In this document: positions 33,675 through 43,490 of the stretch, one piece after another
Numbering within the stretch: the first letter of the stretch is position 1
Layout of the letters: the number at the start of each line of letters is the position of its first letter
Assembly: GCF_008369125.1 (NCBI RefSeq)
Contig: NZ_VOAY01000001.1
Span: 1,860,001-1,924,000, forward strand
Origin: Allopusillimonas sp008369125
GTDB lineage: Bacteria > Pseudomonadota > Gammaproteobacteria > Burkholderiales > Burkholderiaceae_B
Direction: 5' to 3'
DNA length: 64,000 nt
Translations under genes and position numbers: made by a program
The notes under the pieces: generated by a model
Databases searched by the model: none
Told to the model about the DNA's origin: nothing
What the model saw: only the letters and a program-made list of their open reading frames with translations

Positions 33675-34567
33675 GACAACCCGCTCCTGCTAGCCCATAA
33701 GCGACGCGCAAGCGCCGCACGTTCGAGAAAATCTTGCAATACCTGGCCGTCTCCGGCAATCAAGGCCTGCTCGGCCTGCGCTACGGCCTGCTTCACCTGC
33801 TGCAGTTCCTGCAGCACAGCATCACGATTACTGAGAAATATATCGCGCCACACCTCGGGCGAGCCTGCAGCAATGCGCGTAAAGTCGCGAAAGCCGCTGC
33901 CTGCCAAGGCCATACGCACAGTGGAATCATGTGCTGAGGCGACCTGCCACATATAGGCGGCAGAAAGAAAATGCGGCAGATGGCTGACCGAGGCCATAAC
34001 GGTATCGTGGGCAGCAGGCTCCATCGTCAGCACCCGGGCACCGCAGGCTTCCCAGAGCCGCCTGATACACATTACGTCTGCCACTGCGTTTTCAGACAGT
34101 GGCGTCAGAATAATATTGCGGCCACGATAAAGATCAGCTGAAGCCGCCTCGGGCCCGGTCTGCTCGGCTCCTGCGATAGGATGGCCGGGTACAAACTGCC
34201 CAATACGCTCGCCCAGAGCCTGTCGCGCCGTGGCCACGACATCTGCCTTGGTGCTGCACGCGTCGGTTACCAGGGTTTGGGCGCGCAACAACGGCCTGAG
34301 CGCAGACAACACCCTACCCACTACCCCGATAGGCGTGGCAATAAGAATAATATCGGCCTGCTCTGCGGCCTCCTCAAGCGTGACGACCTCGTCAATAAGC
34401 CCCAACTGGCACGCCAGCTTCAGCGAGGCTGCATTTCGCCCCACGCCAAGCACGCGGCCTGTGGCGCTCGCTTGCCTCAGCGCTGCAGCAAACGAACCTC
34501 CAATCAAGCCGACGCCGACGATCGCGAGCACAGGCTGTGTCGAGCGATCGACATTTACCGGCATCAT
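33671..34567 (-). CDS. tyrA: Prephenate dehydrogenase
   Basis: An NAD(P)-dependent enzyme converting prephenate to 4-hydroxyphenylpyruvate for tyrosine. The 298-residue protein has the nucleotide motif VGVGLIGGSFAAALR, the segment IILIATPIGVVGRVL, the prephenate site GHPIAGAEQTGPEAA and SHLPHFLSAAYM. No chorismate mutase or ACT domain is fused, so the mutase comes from pheA. It overlaps both hisC and aroA by four bases. Confidence 0.95.
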   Translation of the reverse strand: MMPVNVDRSTQPVLAIVGVGLIGGSFAAALRQASATGRVLGVGRNAASLKLACQLGLIDEVVTLEEAAEQADIILIATPIGVVGRVLSALRPLLRAQTLVTDACSTKADVVATARQALGERIGQFVPGHPIAGAEQTGPEAASADLYRGRNIILTPLSENAVADVMCIRRLWEACGARVLTMEPAAHDTVMASVSHLPHFLSAAYMWQVASAHDSTVRMALAGSGFRDFTRIAAGSPEVWRDIFLSNRDAVLQELQQVKQAVAQAEQALIAGDGQVLQDFLERAALARRLWASRSGLS

Positions 34568-35691
34568 GTCTGCCCGCGCACTGCCTCGAGCGCCTCAATA
34601 AATCGGGAGTTTTCATGCGGCAGGCCTATGGTGACACGCAGCCATTCGGGCAAGCCGTCTCCAGCCACTGGGCGCACGATTACTCCGCGCTTCAGAAGCT
34701 CAAGATTGACGCGCGCGGCGTCGCCCACGTGCACCAGTAAAAAATTGCCATAGCTGGGCACAAACTTGAGCCCCATGCGATCAAACGCCTCGACAAGCTG
34801 CTGCTTGCCGGACTTATTGACAGCATAAGACTGCTGTAGAAAGTCGTCGTCTTGCAGTGCTGCAATGGCGGCAGCCTGAGCCAGGGTATTCACGTTAAAT
34901 GGCTGGCGTACACGGTTTAGCAAATCGGTCAGGCCAGGCTGAGCCAGCGCATAGCCTACACGCAGGCCAGCCAGGCCATAGGCCTTGGAGAACGTACGCG
35001 ACACGATCAGGTTAGGAAACCGCTCGACCCAGCGCGCGCTGTCAAAACGCAGCTCAGGCTCAAGGTACTCGTTGTAAGCCTCATCAAGCATGACGGTGAC
35101 GCCAAGGCCGTGCTGTGCATATACCCGTTCTAAAAACGCCTCGACCTGAGCGGCAGGCAAAAACGTGCCCGTGGGGTTGTTTGGGTTGGCGATAAAAAGC
35201 AGTCGGGTGTCATCGCTAATGGCGTCAAACATGGCATCGAGATCGTGCCCGTACTCATGCGCCGGTACGACAATATGACGCGCACCGCGCGCCTGAGTTG
35301 CCAGCCGATAAACCGTAAATGCATACTGAGAATATACGGCCGAAACACCCGGTGACAGCAAGGCCAGCGATGCGATTTCAAGCAAATCGTTGGAGCCGTT
35401 ACCAAGCGTGACCCAATCGGCAGGCACACCATAGCGACGCGACAGCACCGCTTTGAGCTCAAAGCCATTGGGATCCGGGTAACGCCCCAACGATGCGGCG
35501 GCTGCCAGCATGGCCTGACGTGCCGACTCTGGCATGCCAAGCGGGTTTTCGTTAGAAGCCAACTTGACGATGCTCGCGGGGTCAATATTGAACTCGCGAG
35601 CCAGCTCATCGATGGGTTTGCCAGCCTGGTAAGGCGCGATATGCGTTACGTAGTCTGGCGCTGTCGTGATGGCGCTATGGGTGTTGCTCAT
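34564..35691 (-). CDS. hisC: Histidinol-phosphate aminotransferase
   Basis: A class I/II PLP aminotransferase of 375 residues for histidine synthesis; copies in aromatic operons like this one probably also act on aromatic keto acids. Landmarks: SNENPLGMPESARQAM, LGNGSNDLLEIASLAL, FIANPNNPTGTFLPA and the PLP Lys in VSRTFSKAYGLAGLRVGYA. It lies between pheA and tyrA, the two enzymes that make the substrates of aromatic transamination, which supports that second role. Confidence 0.95.
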   Translation of the reverse strand: MSNTHSAITTAPDYVTHIAPYQAGKPIDELAREFNIDPASIVKLASNENPLGMPESARQAMLAAAASLGRYPDPNGFELKAVLSRRYGVPADWVTLGNGSNDLLEIASLALLSPGVSAVYSQYAFTVYRLATQARGARHIVVPAHEYGHDLDAMFDAISDDTRLLFIANPNNPTGTFLPAAQVEAFLERVYAQHGLGVTVMLDEAYNEYLEPELRFDSARWVERFPNLIVSRTFSKAYGLAGLRVGYALAQPGLTDLLNRVRQPFNVNTLAQAAAIAALQDDDFLQQSYAVNKSGKQQLVEAFDRMGLKFVPSYGNFLLVHVGDAARVNLELLKRGVIVRPVAGDGLPEWLRVTIGLPHENSRFIEALEAVRGQT

Positions 35692-35700
35692 GGAAAATTC

Positions 35701-36786
35701 CTATTGTCGGGGGTAAGACCCCAGCACCTTGAAGAAAGCAACCTGCTGCTTCAGTTCGGCCAGGGCCTGAGCCACGGCGGGCTCGTCGCGATGACCGAGC
35801 AAGTCAACATAGAAATAATATTCCCATTGCCCTGTACGTGCCGGTCTGGACTCAAGCCGCGTCATAGAAACGCCGTTAGTCGCCAGAGGCGACAGCATTT
35901 CATAGACGGCACCTGAGCGATTAGGCACAGCAAGAATAATGCTGGTTTTATCATTGCCGGTAGGAAGGGTTTCTATCGCCCCGACAGACAGAAATCGCGT
36001 GCGGTTCTGCGGATCATCCTGAATGCCTGCATGTACGATTTGCAGATCCCAGGCATGTGCGGCGGTTTCACCGGCGATAGCCGCTACGGTTGGATCGAGC
36101 GACGCGATGCGAGCCGCTTCGCCGTTGCTGGAAGCGGCGTCACGCGCCAGGTCAGGCCGATGCTGGGTCAGCCATGCCTGACATTGCGCCAGCGCCTGAG
36201 GGTGGGCCATGACGCGGGTAATGCCATCAAGCGTACCCGACTTGGTCATCAGGTTGTGATGTATTTTGATGGAGCGCTCGCCTAGCACCTTAAGAGGCGA
36301 GTTCAGCAACAAGTCGAGCGTGCGGTTGATGGCGCCTTCTGTGGAATTTTCCACAGGCACCATGCCTACGTCGGCCTGGCCTGCTTCAACGGCACGAAAC
36401 ACTTCGTCAAAGGAGTCACAGCGCAAACGTGTAACGGCGTGCCCAAAATGCTCGAGCGCGGCCTGCTCTGAAAACGACCCCTGCGGACCCAGAAAAGCCA
36501 CAGTGAGTGCACTTTCAAGGCCCCTACAGGTAGAAATAATTTGCGTCCATACCGCGTCGACGGCCTCTTGCGTGACTGGCCCCTGGTTAAGCGTCTGGAG
36601 GCGCCGGATGACCATGGCCTCACGTTCGGGCTTCAAAATAGGGCCATCAACATCAAACTCTTCTTTGACTTTACCAACCTCGAGCGCCGTCTGTGCGCGC
36701 TGGTTAAAGAGTTGAAGTATCTGTTGGTCTAGTGAGTCAATGCGATCACGCAATGGCTTTAGCTTGTCTTGTAAAGAATTACCCAT
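35701..36786 (-). CDS. pheA: Bifunctional chorismate mutase / prephenate dehydratase
   Basis: PheA makes prephenate from chorismate and then phenylpyruvate for phenylalanine. The 361-residue protein has an AroQ mutase domain (LKPLRDRIDSLDQQILQLFN, residues about 8-90), the dehydratase domain (AFLGPQGSFSEQAALEHFG; GMVPVENSTEGAINRTLDLL) and a C-terminal ACT regulatory domain with LESRPARTGQWEYYFYVDLL. The ATG at 36786 overlaps the serC end by eight bases. Feedback inhibition by phenylalanine through the ACT domain is expected from the family. Confidence 0.97.
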   Translation of the reverse strand: MGNSLQDKLKPLRDRIDSLDQQILQLFNQRAQTALEVGKVKEEFDVDGPILKPEREAMVIRRLQTLNQGPVTQEAVDAVWTQIISTCRGLESALTVAFLGPQGSFSEQAALEHFGHAVTRLRCDSFDEVFRAVEAGQADVGMVPVENSTEGAINRTLDLLLNSPLKVLGERSIKIHHNLMTKSGTLDGITRVMAHPQALAQCQAWLTQHRPDLARDAASSNGEAARIASLDPTVAAIAGETAAHAWDLQIVHAGIQDDPQNRTRFLSVGAIETLPTGNDKTSIILAVPNRSGAVYEMLSPLATNGVSMTRLESRPARTGQWEYYFYVDLLGHRDEPAVAQALAELKQQVAFFKVLGSYPRQ

Positions 36787-37906
36787 GTCGACGTTGGAAA
36801 CCCTGCATGAATGAAATAAGTGCCTGCACCGCATCGAGCGGCACGGCGTTATAAATGGAGGCGCGCATGCCGCCGACGCTTTTATGGCCCTTGAGCTGCA
36901 AAAGACCCGCAGCGTCCGCCTGCGTCAGAAACTCGCCATTAAGCGACTCGTCTTGCAGGAAAAACGGCACATTCATACGGGAGCGGGAACCAGGATGAAC
37001 GCGCGTAAGAAAAAAGCCCGAATCGTCAAGATAGGAATAGAGGGCCTGAGCCTTGGCCATATTGGCTTGCTCGATGGCAGCCAGGCCGCCCTGACGCTTG
37101 AGCCACTTGAACACCAGGCCCGCAATATAAATGGCATACGTGGGCGGGGTGTTGAACATGGATCCTGCCTCGGCCACGTTGGCGTAGTCAAACGCTGACG
37201 GGCAGATCGACAATGCATGGCCGATAAGGTCTTTGCGGATGATAACGACGGTGACGCCAGCCGGCCCTGCGTTTTTCTGGGCGCCGGCATACACCATGCC
37301 AACATGTGAAAAATCTATGGGCCGAGAAAGAAAATGCGACGAGGCGTCTACAACCAAGGGGACGCCTGGCGCGCCGAGGTTAGCAAGATCAGGCCAACTG
37401 GCACACTCGAGGCCGCCTATGGTCTCATTGCTGCAAATATGCAAATAGGCGGCATCGGCACGCACCTTCCAGGTTTCGGCAGGCGGATACCATGTCCAGG
37501 GCCCCTGCTTCGAGCCGTTGATAACGGTTTCTTCGCCGCTGCTGCCCGCAACGGCTATGTCGCCGTAGCGTTGCGCTTCTTTGTACGACTTATTTGACCA
37601 AATGCCTGTAAGCACGTAGTCAGCCTTGCCTGCACCGCCCCGGCCAATGAGGTTGAGTGGAACGATGGCGTTTTCTGCCGTCGCGCCCCCCTGCATGAAA
37701 AGAATTTCAAAGTTGTCAGGAATAGCCAACAACTCGCGCAGATCAGCAACAGCCTCGTCACGTATCTGTGTGAACTGTTTACCGCGATGGCTCATTTCCA
37801 TGACCGACATGCCGCAGCCATGCCAGTCGATAAGCTCTGCTGCGGCTTGTTCCAGCACCTCAAAGGGAAGCGCCGACGGCCCCGCTGAAAAATTCCAGGG
37901 CCGCAT
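36779..37906 (-). CDS. serC: Phosphoserine aminotransferase
   Basis: SerC makes phosphoserine (and a pyridoxine precursor) by PLP-dependent transamination. The 375-residue protein reads WNFSAGPSALPFEVLEQAA at the start, FMQGGATAENAIVPLNL, and GMVYAGAQKNAGPAGVTVVI with the PLP Lys. Its start shares one base with the gyrA stop (TAATG), a coupling that places it first of the amino acid genes behind gyrA. Confidence 0.97.
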   Translation of the reverse strand: MRPWNFSAGPSALPFEVLEQAAAELIDWHGCGMSVMEMSHRGKQFTQIRDEAVADLRELLAIPDNFEILFMQGGATAENAIVPLNLIGRGGAGKADYVLTGIWSNKSYKEAQRYGDIAVAGSSGEETVINGSKQGPWTWYPPAETWKVRADAAYLHICSNETIGGLECASWPDLANLGAPGVPLVVDASSHFLSRPIDFSHVGMVYAGAQKNAGPAGVTVVIIRKDLIGHALSICPSAFDYANVAEAGSMFNTPPTYAIYIAGLVFKWLKRQGGLAAIEQANMAKAQALYSYLDDSGFFLTRVHPGSRSRMNVPFFLQDESLNGEFLTQADAAGLLQLKGHKSVGGMRASIYNAVPLDAVQALISFMQGFQRRHG

Positions 37907-40665
37907 TATGCGCCTTCCTTGTCGTCAGGGTTGTTGGTCGGTGCATCTTTGCTGTCGTCGGCTTCAGGATCGACTTGCGGTGCTTCAGAATCGACGTGTG
38001 GTGCTTCAGGTTTGCCTGGCACAGCATCAATAGCCTCGCCTTCAAGCCCCAGGCCGCCATCACCCTCTTCCAGCATTTCAGTGTCTTCGTCATCAGCATC
38101 GCTTTCAACCACGCGCCGGACACCTGACAGCAAACTGTTCTCGTCAACATTAATGAGCGTAACGCCTTGCGTTGCACGGCCCATTTCACGTATTTCGGAG
38201 ACCCTCGTGCGTACCAGTACACCTGCGGTAGTGATCAACATAATTTCGTCAGAAGGCTGAACCAGCACAGCCCCAACGACTCTGCCATTGCGGGCAGAAG
38301 TTTGAATGGCGATCATACCTTTGGTGCCACGGCCATGACGGGTGTACTCGATGATGGGAGTACGCTTGCCAAAGCCGTTTTCGGTGGCCGTCAGCACGGT
38401 TTGTGATTCATCGCCCGCAACCAGCATGGCGATTACGGTTTGCCCTTCTTCGAGGGACATACCACGCACACCCCGAGCCGTGCGGCCCATGGGTCGTACG
38501 TCGTTTTCGTCGAAACGTACGGCCTTGCCAGCATCGGAGAACAGCATAACGTCATGCTTGCCGTCGCTCAGGTCTGCACCAATGAGGAAGTCGCCTTCGT
38601 CCAGGGCCACGGCAATAATGCCAGCCTTGCGTGGGTTGGAGAAGTCAGACAGCGGCGTCTTTTTGACCGTACCGCGCGAAGTGGCCATGAAAACGAAATG
38701 ATCATCGCTGAACTCTTTAACGGCCAGCACAACGGTGATCTTCTCGCCGTCTTGCAGCGGGAACATATTGACGATGGGCCGCCCACGCGAGTTGCGTGAG
38801 CCCTGCGGAACTTCCCATACTTTGAGCCAGTAAACACGGCCGCGATCCGAGAAGCACAACAGAAAATCGTGGGTGTTTGCGATGAACAGCTGATCGACGA
38901 AGTCATTTTCTTTCATCGCCGTCGCCTGTTTGCCGCGACCACCGCGCTTCTGGGACCGGTATTCAGACAGAGGCTGGCTTTTTATGTAACCAGTCTGCGA
39001 CAGCGTTACCACCATATCCATGGGGGTAATGAGATCTTCGGTATCAAGCTCGGTGGCATTTCGCTCGATCTCGGAACGGCGCACGTCTTTGGTATTGATG
39101 CCGAAATCGGTTTTGATGGCCGTGAGCTCTTCAGCAATAATTGTGGTGATGCGCTCGGGCCGTGCCAGAATATCAAGCAGATCGGCAATGGTCTCCATAA
39201 TGTCTTTGTATTCGCCAAAGATCTTGTCCTGCTCAAGCCCCGTCAGGCGCTGCAGGCGCATATTAAGGATTTCCTGAGCCTGCGTATCGCTAAGGCGATA
39301 CATGCCGTCACCCTGCAAGCCAAAGCTTTCTGGCAGTGCGTCGGGTCGGTAAGCGGCTCGCCCACCGGGCGTATCGCCTTCATCGGCGCGCTGCAGCATT
39401 TCACGCACCAGGGAAGAGTCCCAGGAGCGCGACATAAGCTCTTGACGCGCTACCGGCGGCGTGGGCGCCGCCTTGATAATGGCGATAAAGTCATCAATAT
39501 TCGCCAGCGCTACTGCCAGGCCTTCGAGCACATGGCCACGCTCACGCGCCTTGCGCAGTTGGAACACCGTGCGGCGCGTCACGACCTCTCGACGATGAAA
39601 CAGAAAATACTCAACCATTTGCTTCAGGTTAAGCAGGCGAGGCTGGCCATCGACCAGCGACACCATGTTCATGCCAAAGGTATCTTGCAGTTGCGTGTTT
39701 TTGTACAGATTATTGAGAATAACCTCGGGCACCTCACCGCGTTTGAGCTCAATGACCAGACGCATGCCGTCTTTGTCTGACTCGTCGCGAATATCGGAAA
39801 TGCCTTCAATGCGCTTCTCATTGACGAGCTCGGCGATTTTCTCTTGCAACGTCTTTTTATTAACCTGATAAGGCAAGGCGTCGACAACAATGGACTGGCG
39901 GTGGCCTTTTTCCATGTCTTCAAAGTGGGTTTTGGCACGCATGATGACGCGCCCGCGCCCGGTGCGGTAGCCCTCGCGCACGCCCGACAGCCCATAAATA
40001 ATGCCGCCAGTGGGAAAATCTGGCGCAGGAATGAACTCGATGAGTTCGTCAATGGTGCACTCTGGATTGCGCAGGCAATACAAACAACCATCAACCACCT
40101 CACCCAGATTGTGGGGAGGGATATTGGTAGCCATGCCCACCGCAATGCCTGAGCTGCCGTTAACCAGCAAATTAGGTAACCGAGATGGCAACAAGAGAGG
40201 CTCTTGCTCGCTGCCATCATAGTTGGGGCCGAAATCGACGGTTTCTTGATCAAGGTCGGCAATCAGTTCGTGCGCGATCCTGGAAAGACGAATTTCGGTA
40301 TAGCGCATGGCAGCGGCATTGTCGCCGTCAATGGAACCGAAGTTACCCTGCCCGTCTACCAACATGTACCGCAACGAGAAGTCTTGCGCCATCCGCACGA
40401 TGGTGTCGTACACCGCAGAGTCACCATGAGGGTGATACTTACCGATGACGTCACCGACGATACGAGCCGACTTCTTATAGGCACGGTTCCAGTCGTTATT
40501 AAGTTCGTGCATGGCGAACAACACCCGCCTGTGCACGGGTTTGAGGCCATCCCGTACATCGGGAAGAGCCCGCCCGACGATCACGCTCATGGCGTAATCG
40601 AGGTAACTGCGGCGCATTTCCTCTTCCAGCGAGATGGGAAGAGTCTCCTTTGCGAAGGCATCCAT
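37906..40665 (-). CDS. gyrA: DNA gyrase subunit A
   Basis: GyrA is the DNA-cutting subunit of gyrase, which adds negative supercoils. Residue numbers match E. coli through the active site: the quinolone region reads GDSAVYDT at 81-88, with Ser83 and Asp87 as in susceptible strains, and the catalytic Tyr122 is in AMRYTEIRLSR. The C-terminal beta-pinwheel starts with a GyrA box (QKRGGRGKQA). The protein has 919 residues, longer than the 875 of E. coli, because of an acidic, proline-bearing tail (DADDEDTEMLEEGDG onward). It heads the gyrA-serC-pheA block. Confidence 0.98.
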   Translation of the reverse strand: MDAFAKETLPISLEEEMRRSYLDYAMSVIVGRALPDVRDGLKPVHRRVLFAMHELNNDWNRAYKKSARIVGDVIGKYHPHGDSAVYDTIVRMAQDFSLRYMLVDGQGNFGSIDGDNAAAMRYTEIRLSRIAHELIADLDQETVDFGPNYDGSEQEPLLLPSRLPNLLVNGSSGIAVGMATNIPPHNLGEVVDGCLYCLRNPECTIDELIEFIPAPDFPTGGIIYGLSGVREGYRTGRGRVIMRAKTHFEDMEKGHRQSIVVDALPYQVNKKTLQEKIAELVNEKRIEGISDIRDESDKDGMRLVIELKRGEVPEVILNNLYKNTQLQDTFGMNMVSLVDGQPRLLNLKQMVEYFLFHRREVVTRRTVFQLRKARERGHVLEGLAVALANIDDFIAIIKAAPTPPVARQELMSRSWDSSLVREMLQRADEGDTPGGRAAYRPDALPESFGLQGDGMYRLSDTQAQEILNMRLQRLTGLEQDKIFGEYKDIMETIADLLDILARPERITTIIAEELTAIKTDFGINTKDVRRSEIERNATELDTEDLITPMDMVVTLSQTGYIKSQPLSEYRSQKRGGRGKQATAMKENDFVDQLFIANTHDFLLCFSDRGRVYWLKVWEVPQGSRNSRGRPIVNMFPLQDGEKITVVLAVKEFSDDHFVFMATSRGTVKKTPLSDFSNPRKAGIIAVALDEGDFLIGADLSDGKHDVMLFSDAGKAVRFDENDVRPMGRTARGVRGMSLEEGQTVIAMLVAGDESQTVLTATENGFGKRTPIIEYTRHGRGTKGMIAIQTSARNGRVVGAVLVQPSDEIMLITTAGVLVRTRVSEIREMGRATQGVTLINVDENSLLSGVRRVVESDADDEDTEMLEEGDGGLGLEGEAIDAVPGKPEAPHVDSEAPQVDPEADDSKDAPTNNPDDKEGA

Positions 40666-41265
40666 AGCGAATCTTGACAGTAAAAAGCGTTATATCTGAC
40701 CGGGATCGGGCGAATAGGAAATTCTAGCACTTCCCCCCGCCAACACTCGTTCAGGCGATCTGAGCACCCCTCTGGCCCGCCCACAGACATTTCAAACCGC
40801 AGCGACGCAGACCAGCCTACGGCCCCAATGCGGGAGGCCAACCTCCCCTGCCCCAATTACTGCAGACCAGTTCCCGCCTCTGTATTACATTTGTATCGGG
40901 AGCGGCCTTGTGCGTTATTAGGCGAGCATCCGAACTGTCCGTCCTGCATCGTTATTGCCGCCCACTTTGATAAAGCACTTTAAGATTGGGCAGGGCTGCT
41001 ACACATGCTAAACACGGTTTTGTTGCCAAAAACCAACGTTATTTGCGACCAGAAGCCCAAAAACGGGCTATCTGGCCCATATGTAACGCTGGTTCTTAAC
41101 TTCCCACCCCGAAATGCCTTAAGATTCCTCCTAACACGCATGAAACCCAGCGCAATTCTTTGATTCACTCATAGTCATAGCGTTGCTATACTGGCTCCAT
41201 TTTCTTGATATGCGGCGGGGGTTCGCTGCGGTCACTTACCAGCATTAAGCTCAACGAGGAGAAAC
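40666..41265. other. Intergenic region with gyrA and ompA promoters
   Basis: About 600 bases between the divergent gyrA and ompA genes. For gyrA, an extended -10 TGCTAGAAT lies at 40729-40721 on the minus strand. For ompA, an extended -10 TGCTATACT (41184-41192) with a weak -35 (TTCACT, 41164-41169) and a GAGGAGA ribosome site at about 41254-41260 are visible. The middle holds only a short frame (40980-41168) without support. No RNA gene is seen. Confidence 0.5.
41184..41192 (+). promoter_or_regulatory. Extended -10 of the ompA promoter
   Basis: TGCTATACT at 41184-41192 gives an extended -10, with TTCACT 17 bases upstream as a poor -35. The leader to the ATG at 41266 would be about 65 bases. 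High expression is expected of a major outer membrane protein. Confidence 0.5.
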
Positions 41266-41850
41266 ATGAATAAACCCTCTAAAATCGCATTAGCACTCGC
41301 CATTGCTGCCACTACGGCCGCTGGCGCAGTTTCTGCGCAAACCGTCGACAACTGGCGCAACCCGTTTGGCGACGTTTGGATGAACGGCACCAACGAATTG
41401 TGCTGGCGCGACAACTTCTGGACTCCTGCTACCGGTATCCCCGGGTGTGACGGCGTACCCGTCGCTCAGGCAGAAGCTCCTGTAGTGGCCCCCACTGCAA
41501 CCAAAGTTGTCCTGAACGCTGACACGTTCTTCGACTTCGACAAGTCGACGATCAAGCCTGAGGGCCGTCAAATCCTCGACCAGGTTGCTTCGCAAGCTAA
41601 CACTATCAACCTCGAAACCCTGATTGCTACCGGCCACACCGACTCCATCGGTACCGAAGCCTACAACCAGGGCCTGTCCGAGCGTCGTGCTAACTCTGTC
41701 AAAGCGTATCTGCTGAGCAAGGGTATTCCTTCCGACCGTATCTATGTTGAAGGCAAGGGCGAGTTGCAGCCACGCGCCAGCAACGCTACCCGCGAAGGCC
41801 GTGCACAAAACCGTCGCGTGGAAATCGAGATTGTTGGTACCCGCAAATAA
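41266..41850 (+). CDS. ompA: OmpA-family outer membrane protein (peptidoglycan anchor)
   Basis: A 194-residue protein with a cleavable signal peptide (ending AAGAVSAQ, about residue 25), a short Trp-rich linker with two cysteines (WRNPFGDVWMNGTNELCWRD; IPGCDGVP), and a C-terminal OmpA domain that binds peptidoglycan (TFFDFDKSTIKPEGRQILDQ; ATGHTDSIGTEAYNQGLSER; GRAQNRRVEIEI). The eight-stranded barrel of E. coli OmpA is absent. Small OmpA proteins of this shape are typical of Bordetella and relatives. It is followed by a UUCG terminator. Confidence 0.94.
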   Translation: MNKPSKIALALAIAATTAAGAVSAQTVDNWRNPFGDVWMNGTNELCWRDNFWTPATGIPGCDGVPVAQAEAPVVAPTATKVVLNADTFFDFDKSTIKPEGRQILDQVASQANTINLETLIATGHTDSIGTEAYNQGLSERRANSVKAYLLSKGIPSDRIYVEGKGELQPRASNATREGRAQNRRVEIEIVGTRK

Positions 41851-41888
41851 TACCTTCTGGTATTAGTTGCTGCGTTAAACGCTACAAT

Positions 41889-41920
41889 AAGGGCTCCCTT
41901 CGGGGGGCCTTTATTTATTA
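41889..41920 (+). terminator. Terminator after ompA
   Basis: AAGG plus CTCCC pair with GGGGG plus CCTT around a TTCG tetraloop (41889-41911), with one bulged G, followed by TTATTTATTA. It lies between ompA and ubiG. Confidence 0.8.
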
Positions 41921-41930
41921 CGGGACAGCC

Positions 41931-42665
41931 ATGAATGCCACCGCCTCTTCCCCAGCCACTGACAATGCCAACGTAGACCATGCCGAACTTGAAAAGTTCA
42001 GTGCACTGGCTTCTCGCTGGTGGGACCCTGAAAGCGAGTTCAAACCGCTGCATGCCATTAACCCTCTGCGCCTGGGGTGGGTACTAGATCTGGCTGGCCC
42101 CCTGCACGATAAAACGGTGCTCGACGTTGGCTGCGGCGGTGGGATACTGTCTGAAAGCATGGCCAAACAAGGGGCCAAAGTTACGGGCATTGATCTGGCT
42201 CAGAAATCATTGCAGGTAGCTCGATTGCACGGGCTCGAGTCAGGTGTGCAGGTCGATTACCAAACCATCAGCGCTGAAGAACTCGCCAGCAAACAACCCG
42301 CATCGTTTGATGTGGTGACCTGCATGGAAATGCTTGAACACGTGCCCGACCCCGGCTCCATCGTACAGGCGTGCACCACACTGGTAAAACCGGGGGGCTG
42401 GGTGTTTTTCTCTACGCTCAACCGCAACCCCAAATCGTTTCTGTTTGCCATCGTAGGCGCCGAGTATGTACTGCGTATGCTGCCGCGCGGCACGCACAAC
42501 TACGAAAGCTTTATCAAACCCAGCGAGCTGGCAGCGGCAGCGCGGCAGGCAGGCCTTACGGCCGTCAAGCTTACCGGCCTCGAATACAACCCACTCACAC
42601 AGCATTACAAGCTTTCGTCTGATACGTCAGTCAATTATCTCTTCGCCACGCGCCGCGACATCTAA
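41931..42665 (+). CDS. ubiG: Ubiquinone biosynthesis O-methyltransferase
   Basis: UbiG carries out both O-methylations of ubiquinone synthesis using S-adenosylmethionine. The 244-residue protein shows LASRWWDPESEFKPLHAINP, the SAM motif VLDVGCGGGILSESMAKQGA and TCMEMLEHVPDPGSIVQAC. It begins 11 bases after the ompA terminator and is followed by gph 12 bases on; ubiG-gph is a common pair. Confidence 0.97.
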   Translation: MNATASSPATDNANVDHAELEKFSALASRWWDPESEFKPLHAINPLRLGWVLDLAGPLHDKTVLDVGCGGGILSESMAKQGAKVTGIDLAQKSLQVARLHGLESGVQVDYQTISAEELASKQPASFDVVTCMEMLEHVPDPGSIVQACTTLVKPGGWVFFSTLNRNPKSFLFAIVGAEYVLRMLPRGTHNYESFIKPSELAAAARQAGLTAVKLTGLEYNPLTQHYKLSSDTSVNYLFATRRDI

Positions 42666-42677
42666 GAGCCCAAAACA

Positions 42678-43343
42678 ATGAAAAAGCTGGTTTTATTTGA
42701 TTTCGACGGCACATTGGCCGACACAGCCCCAGATCTGGCCGCTGCAGCCAACAAACAACGAGAACGCAGAGGCCTTGAACCGCTGCCCTATGAGGCATTG
42801 CGACCCTATGCCTCGCATGGTGCACGGGGGTTGCTGAAAGCGGGGTTGGACATGAGCACCGACCACCCAGAATATGAAGCCTGCCGCAAGCAGTTTCTCG
42901 TCGACTATGAAAACGACATGACACACCACGCGCGGCTGTTTCCTGGCATCGCAACTCTGCTGGCAACGCTGCAAGACCATACCTTTGCCTGGGGCATTGT
43001 GACCAACAAGGCCGAATACCTGGCCGTACCCCTGGTAGCGTACCTGGGCCTTGCCCAGCACTGCGCCATTACCGTAGGCGGAGACACAGCTGCCCGAGCC
43101 AAGCCTCATCCTGATCCGCTGCTACTCGCGGCCGAAAAGACAGGCTTTGAACCTGAACAGTGCATTTATATCGGTGACGACGAACGCGACATCATCGCAG
43201 GAAGAGCCGCCGGCATGGCCACCGTGGTGGCGGCCTATGGGTACTGTGACCGCGAAATCGCCCGGCAAACCTGGAACGCCGATGCCGTCGCCGATGAGCC
43301 TGACGACTTATGGCCCGTAATTCGCGGCTGGGCCAATCAATAG
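42678..43343 (+). CDS. gph: Phosphoglycolate phosphatase
   Basis: A HAD-superfamily phosphatase of 221 residues that clears 2-phosphoglycolate arising from DNA repair. Motif I is LFDFDGTLADTAPDL, motif II lies in WGIVTNKAEYL, the lysine in ARAKPHPDPLLLA and motif III in YIGDDERDIIAGRAAGM. The placement 12 bases after ubiG supports gph rather than another HAD enzyme. Confidence 0.92.
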   Translation: MKKLVLFDFDGTLADTAPDLAAAANKQRERRGLEPLPYEALRPYASHGARGLLKAGLDMSTDHPEYEACRKQFLVDYENDMTHHARLFPGIATLLATLQDHTFAWGIVTNKAEYLAVPLVAYLGLAQHCAITVGGDTAARAKPHPDPLLLAAEKTGFEPEQCIYIGDDERDIIAGRAAGMATVVAAYGYCDREIARQTWNADAVADEPDDLWPVIRGWANQ

Positions 43344-43490
43344 GCTTTAAAACCGCCCCGCCCTAGTCCATTGGCTACCGCTTATATGGAAAGGGCGAGG
43401 AACCAAGCCTTTCTTCACCCTAGGCAACAGAGCCTGCCGCGCACCAAGCGACTCGTCTAACAGGCCGTCACGCCATTTAATGGCCCGTTA

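Noticed and set aside
38869..39780. 303-codon frame opposite gyrA
   Set aside because: Lies entirely within gyrA on the other strand and resembles no protein family.
40980..41168. 62-codon frame upstream of gyrA
   Set aside because: No start signal and no similarity that I recognise; it lies in the promoter region.
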